From: an uncultured Sulfurovum sp.
GTDB taxonomy: Bacteria > Campylobacterota > Campylobacteria > Campylobacterales > Sulfurovaceae
Assembly: GCA_902727855.1 (NCBI GenBank)
Contig: CACVAS010000047.1
Coordinates: 62,001-126,000, forward strand
Direction: 5' to 3'
Length of the DNA stretch: 64,000 bases
Made by a program: the position numbers and the translations under genes. This document shows positions 60,387-64,000 of the stretch, piece after piece (position 1 is the first letter of the stretch; each line of letters starts with the position of its first letter). The notes under the pieces were generated by a model. That model saw only the letters and a list, made by a program, of their open reading frames with translations, searched no databases and had not been told where the DNA came from.

Positions 60387-63300
60387 TCAACCTGGAACAT
60401 AGGTCCTATGGTTGGTCATTCCTATCTCCTCATTGAGCTTTGACTCTTTGGTCACATTCACTGACCTATTAGCTTTTTTGACGCTATCTTGTTTATCTGA
60501 AATATAAGTAGTCAACTCTCTTGACAAGTGATTATTATTCGTGTGTCTTAGATATTTTTCTGCCTCTTCAAGTTTTCCATTCTCTATTAACTTACCTGCT
60601 TCTGAAAGAATATATCCTTCCTTCCCATACGCACCCATTACATAGGTCTTCCCGTTGTTTGTTGTACCCTCAGTGAAATTATGATTGTTAGTTATATTTA
60701 ATATCTCAACAACATCACTACCTGAATCTTTTATTCGTCTTATATATGTATGAAGTCTATTAGCATCTTCTCCATTAATATGGTTGTCATACGATTTCTT
60801 TGTGAGTTCTTGTATGCTCTGAAGTTCTGTAAGCTTAGTAAACGCTTCTCTTCTATCTTTTTTACTTGAAGGGTTTTCATCATATTTAGCAAGAATTGCA
60901 CTAACTGAAGTTTGCGTCAACCCGTCTTTTATTAACGTTTCTTTTAGTTGGGTGTCATCTGATATATCAATGTTGTCTTTTTTTAACTCATCAATAATAA
61001 CATTTGTCCGAAGCTCATTGGAGTTTAATATCTCTTTATGTATTTGAGGCATTATCTTTTCAATTCTGTCTGCTTCTTTGGCAAGAGATTTAATGGTTTT
61101 GCTGCCAGTATTTTTATCCTGTGTATGTATTATCTCTTTGTAAATACTATCTCTATATTTACCTAGTAGCAGTGAAATTCGTTCCATATCATTCAAAGAC
61201 ATGTCTGAAAGATTAAATTCATTCTTTGATATTCTAAGGGCTATCTCATTATCATTTTTTTGGTTATTTTCTTGTATAGATTTTGTTCTTTGCAACTCTT
61301 CTAATAGATTTTCCGTAGCATCTAAATCTTTAGTGAAGTGTGTGATGTTATCTCTTACAAATGAAATCTCGTTATGAATACTTTGCATATCTAACTGAGA
61401 TTCTTCGGTGGCCTCTCCATATTGTTTTTGTAAACTTGCTATCTCTGCTTTAGCTTTAACAATATCAAGTTTTAAGGATTTAATTTTTTCCTTATTTGTA
61501 TTAATCTTTTCCATAGTATGGCTAAGAGTATCTTCTGTTTCTAATAATGTACGTAGTTTTTTATCCCCATTTAAGTGTTTATCTAATTTTAGATTCATAT
61601 CTAAATTATTATTTTTAATATTTAAAATTTCTGCAACGGTGCCTTCTTCTTCTGCCGTCTCAATAAGCCTTTTTTCAAAACCTTCTTTAATATAGTTTCC
61701 ACCATAATTTTTATCTTTTATTTCTGCCAGCATTATTCTGGCATTACTTTGGCTTTTTGTCTCTGTATCTAAGACGTAAGAAGTTGTTTCTCTAATCTTT
61801 TGTTGTAGTTGTGCTTTTAAAATTGCCACTTTCATCTCTTCATTTGAAGAGAATGTTTGGGCAAATGCCAAGAATGCAGTAAATGGAGAAAATCCTGCAC
61901 CTGATGAAGATAATATTTGTGCCAATCCTTCAGAAGATTGTCTTGCAGCATCTTCAAGTTTTTTAAAACACTCTTTTGCAAGAGATGGAGATGTTTCAAC
62001 ATGATTAGTAGGGCTTTTTGATGTTTCCATACAATCAGAAAAGTCTACAAGCATTTGGTTATTTTGGAGAAAGAAGGAGAGAGAAGGGGAGAGTTTATCT
62101 GTAATGATTCTGGCCGCTTCAGTGTAGTTTCTGTGCTGTATATTCCTCTCTATATCAAGGTCGTCAGGGATTCCAAAAATTTCATCTTGATTATCATATT
62201 CGTGCTTCATTGATAAATCTTCTATAAGTTCTTCAAAGGCATCTTTATTGTTTGGGTCGATCATTGTGTTTTCCGAGAAGATACTAGACTCAAGTATTTT
62301 TTTTGCATGTGTCTTATCTATCTCTGTATTTTCTATTTTCTCCATTAGTAGTATAATATTTTGTATATCGTTAACTCGTTCACTGTCTGGTCTCATATCT
62401 AATATTGATTTATCAATTCCTGATCCAATTAGAGTAGACTCGGCCTCATTTGTAAAAACTTTATGATAATTTTTCTGATCTACTTCAGAAGCGGTACCCA
62501 TATAAATGGCATCCCTTATCGCATTTAGTGCAATATCATTATTTTTATCATTCATCGTAAAGTTTCTTGGGTCATATCTTCTTTGGGTATTAATTTTATC
62601 TTGATGAGGAGAAAAAATACTAAATAAATCTTTTTCATTATTTTTTAAAATTTCTTTTGTTTTACTTAGAATAGCTTTGGAGGTCTCTTTTGTAATAGAC
62701 TTATCATTTTGTGCTGAAGCTTTACGAACTTCATTCATTAGAATTTCTTCACTTTCTTGCTTAAGAGCAACACCGTCTTTCCCATATCTCTCAAGAAGCT
62801 CTTTATCACTTAAGATTAAGACTGCAAGTGTCGCAACAGGAGGTTCATTTGTTTTTCTAATAATGTTTCGTGCAGTTTCGCTAGATATTCTCATAGAGAT
62901 GTTGTGTGTATCTGGAAAATTTTCCTCTAAATCATAAAATGAATGAATGTTATTCATTAAGTCTTGTATTTTTGTTCTTCCTAATTTCCCCATTGCTTGT
63001 GTTGAAGCATCAATGCTCATATTATCAAGTTTATCTAGAGTACTTTTAATTGCCAATATTGATGGCGATGGTTTGCTGTTGTCTGTAAGATGTATATCTA
63101 TAAGCTCAGATAGGGTGATATCGTCTTTTTCTTTATCTTTTAACCCTTTTATGTACGCTTGAGTACTACTGTCATATTGATTGATAGCCTCTGGTGATAA
63201 GGAATCTATATGATTTCGATATAGCGTACTGTCATAAGGTATTTCTTCAATCATTTGGTTTTTTAGTTCATTGAACTTTGGATTATGTTGGTTATCTAGT

Positions 63301-64000
63301 ATCCATTGTTGGAAAGTTATATGAGGAGGCATTTCATCGTATAGCGGGCCACTATTTTTTAAAAAATTATTTTTAATTAAGTTCTTAAGGTTTGCTTCAT
63401 TCTGAGGACCATAGAGGAAGTCTTCATAAAGTATGTGGTGATGCTTTGCTACCTCTTCTGTTTGCAAGGGCAATGCACTTTCTATATTTTTGAACTCACG
63501 TGTGTATAAATTTTTAATATTTTTAAGAAGGTAGTCTCTGTTTATATCTATTCTTGCTAATTGTTTTTCAGAGAGTCCTAATATAGTATCTTTTGCATTT
63601 TTATGAATTTCTTCAATATGATTTTTTAAATTTCCCGTTCTGTGTCTTTGGAAAGAACGGTTCTCTTCAAGTATTTCTTCAGTTTCTTTAATTAAATTTA
63701 AAAATATTTTTAAAGTGGGTGTTTTCTTGTCTTCTAGTTGTTTTATTGCATTTTGCATTTCATCTATGATAATATCGGGGTGCTTATCTGCCCAATCTTT
63801 ATTTTCTTCGATGTACTTAAAAATATGCCCCACTGTACCCTTGTCTATCTCTCCTAGCTTCACTAAAACTGTTGAGGCAAGTTTTTTCATAATACTACCT
63901 GTGTTTTTAGGGTCTAAGAATGCCGTATAGTTTCGTTCTTTTAAGAGATCATTGGTGAGTCCTGCACGAATAATATTTCCCTGTGCACCCGTTTCTGGCA
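60387..64000 (-). CDS. Very large coiled-coil protein, partial
   Basis: At least 1203 residues; the frame is open to the right edge (…PETGAQGNIIRAGLTNDLLK), so the true start is outside and the ATG at 63890 is internal. Long helical stretches and a coiled coil (~815-910, INTNKEKIKSLKLDIVKA). One moderately hydrophobic patch (GAGFSPFTAFLAFAQTF) could be a membrane loop. No enzymatic motif found. Its size and position fit a cytoplasmic tail of a mating-channel protein (TraG-like), but there is no direct support. Confidence 0.6.
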   Translation of the reverse strand, partial: PETGAQGNIIRAGLTNDLLKERNYTAFLDPKNTGSIMKKLASTVLVKLGEIDKGTVGHIFKYIEENKDWADKHPDIIIDEMQNAIKQLEDKKTPTLKIFLNLIKETEEILEENRSFQRHRTGNLKNHIEEIHKNAKDTILGLSEKQLARIDINRDYLLKNIKNLYTREFKNIESALPLQTEEVAKHHHILYEDFLYGPQNEANLKNLIKNNFLKNSGPLYDEMPPHITFQQWILDNQHNPKFNELKNQMIEEIPYDSTLYRNHIDSLSPEAINQYDSSTQAYIKGLKDKEKDDITLSELIDIHLTDNSKPSPSILAIKSTLDKLDNMSIDASTQAMGKLGRTKIQDLMNNIHSFYDLEENFPDTHNISMRISSETARNIIRKTNEPPVATLAVLILSDKELLERYGKDGVALKQESEEILMNEVRKASAQNDKSITKETSKAILSKTKEILKNNEKDLFSIFSPHQDKINTQRRYDPRNFTMNDKNNDIALNAIRDAIYMGTASEVDQKNYHKVFTNEAESTLIGSGIDKSILDMRPDSERVNDIQNIILLMEKIENTEIDKTHAKKILESSIFSENTMIDPNNKDAFEELIEDLSMKHEYDNQDEIFGIPDDLDIERNIQHRNYTEAARIITDKLSPSLSFFLQNNQMLVDFSDCMETSKSPTNHVETSPSLAKECFKKLEDAARQSSEGLAQILSSSGAGFSPFTAFLAFAQTFSSNEEMKVAILKAQLQQKIRETTSYVLDTETKSQSNARIMLAEIKDKNYGGNYIKEGFEKRLIETAEEEGTVAEILNIKNNNLDMNLKLDKHLNGDKKLRTLLETEDTLSHTMEKINTNKEKIKSLKLDIVKAKAEIASLQKQYGEATEESQLDMQSIHNEISFVRDNITHFTKDLDATENLLEELQRTKSIQENNQKNDNEIALRISKNEFNLSDMSLNDMERISLLLGKYRDSIYKEIIHTQDKNTGSKTIKSLAKEADRIEKIMPQIHKEILNSNELRTNVIIDELKKDNIDISDDTQLKETLIKDGLTQTSVSAILAKYDENPSSKKDRREAFTKLTELQSIQELTKKSYDNHINGEDANRLHTYIRRIKDSGSDVVEILNITNNHNFTEGTTNNGKTYVMGAYGKEGYILSEAGKLIENGKLEEAEKYLRHTNNNHLSRELTTYISDKQDSVKKANRSVNVTKESKLNEEIGMTNHRTYVPG

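Noticed and set aside
60070-60390. Ser/Ile-rich minus-strand ORF
   Set aside because: Antisense of the TSP3 repeats of the M35-like protein.

Overview
The window looks like part of a large, AT-rich plasmid or plasmid-like element from a Campylobacterota-type bacterium. That lineage is inferred from the very low GC content, promoters with a strong TATAAT box but a weak -35, AAGGA ribosome sites, and Sel1/Hcp-type cysteine-pair proteins. It carries a Rep_3-type initiator (14464..15570, minus) beside eight ~20-bp iterons (15813..16056), a tyrosine recombinase and no recognisable housekeeping genes. No RNA genes or CRISPR arrays were seen.

Layout. 1-8.7 kb: cysteine-rich lipoprotein, recombinase operon behind a large inverted-repeat operator, a divergent cytosine-C5 methyltransferase, a TniB-like protein with no Walker A, a PAPS-reductase-like enzyme and an acetyltransferase. 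8.8-18 kb: CoiA-like protein, RHH-like protein, an SF2 helicase with eleven C-terminal helicase-associated repeats, and the replication origin. 18-28 kb: small operons, two exported DRGH nucleases, a large secreted SLH/DUF2135-like protein and a two-wing HTH protein. 28-54.5 kb: a dense array of small, mostly unknown genes with a broken adenine methyltransferase, an intact methyltransferase-DUF4942 protein, a broken ssb, a P-loop kinase, an ATP-dependent DNA ligase and a DnaQ-like exonuclease. 54.5-64 kb: hairpins and tandem repeats, membrane and exported proteins, an L,D-transpeptidase, a deuterolysin-like protein lacking its catalytic glutamate, and a very large coiled-coil protein running off the right edge.

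The outstanding feature is a dispersed regulatory module found at about 33 places (31 plus strand, 2 minus). It has an upstream box close to ACTTGTATCGTATT and a core GATATAATATATTATATTT, whose TATAAT lies inside a 16-bp perfect palindrome, followed by TTTAAAGATTAAGGA. The gap between box and -10 is almost always 55-56 or 44-46 bp, one DNA helical turn apart. This suggests one plasmid-wide regulon with a face-of-helix dependent activator and possibly a repressor on the -10 palindrome. The genes served (orphan methyltransferases, ssb, ligase, exonuclease, many small proteins) resemble establishment or anti-defence genes of conjugative plasmids; that is inference.

Other notable points: a candidate type I toxin-antitoxin locus in a 700-bp gap (40.6-41.3 kb), an attenuator-like leader at 26.7 kb, three or four genes broken by a single frameshift, nonsense or deletion event, and a dispersed TAACNCATNNGTTA palindrome. 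All coordinates and motifs were read by eye; no homology search was run.
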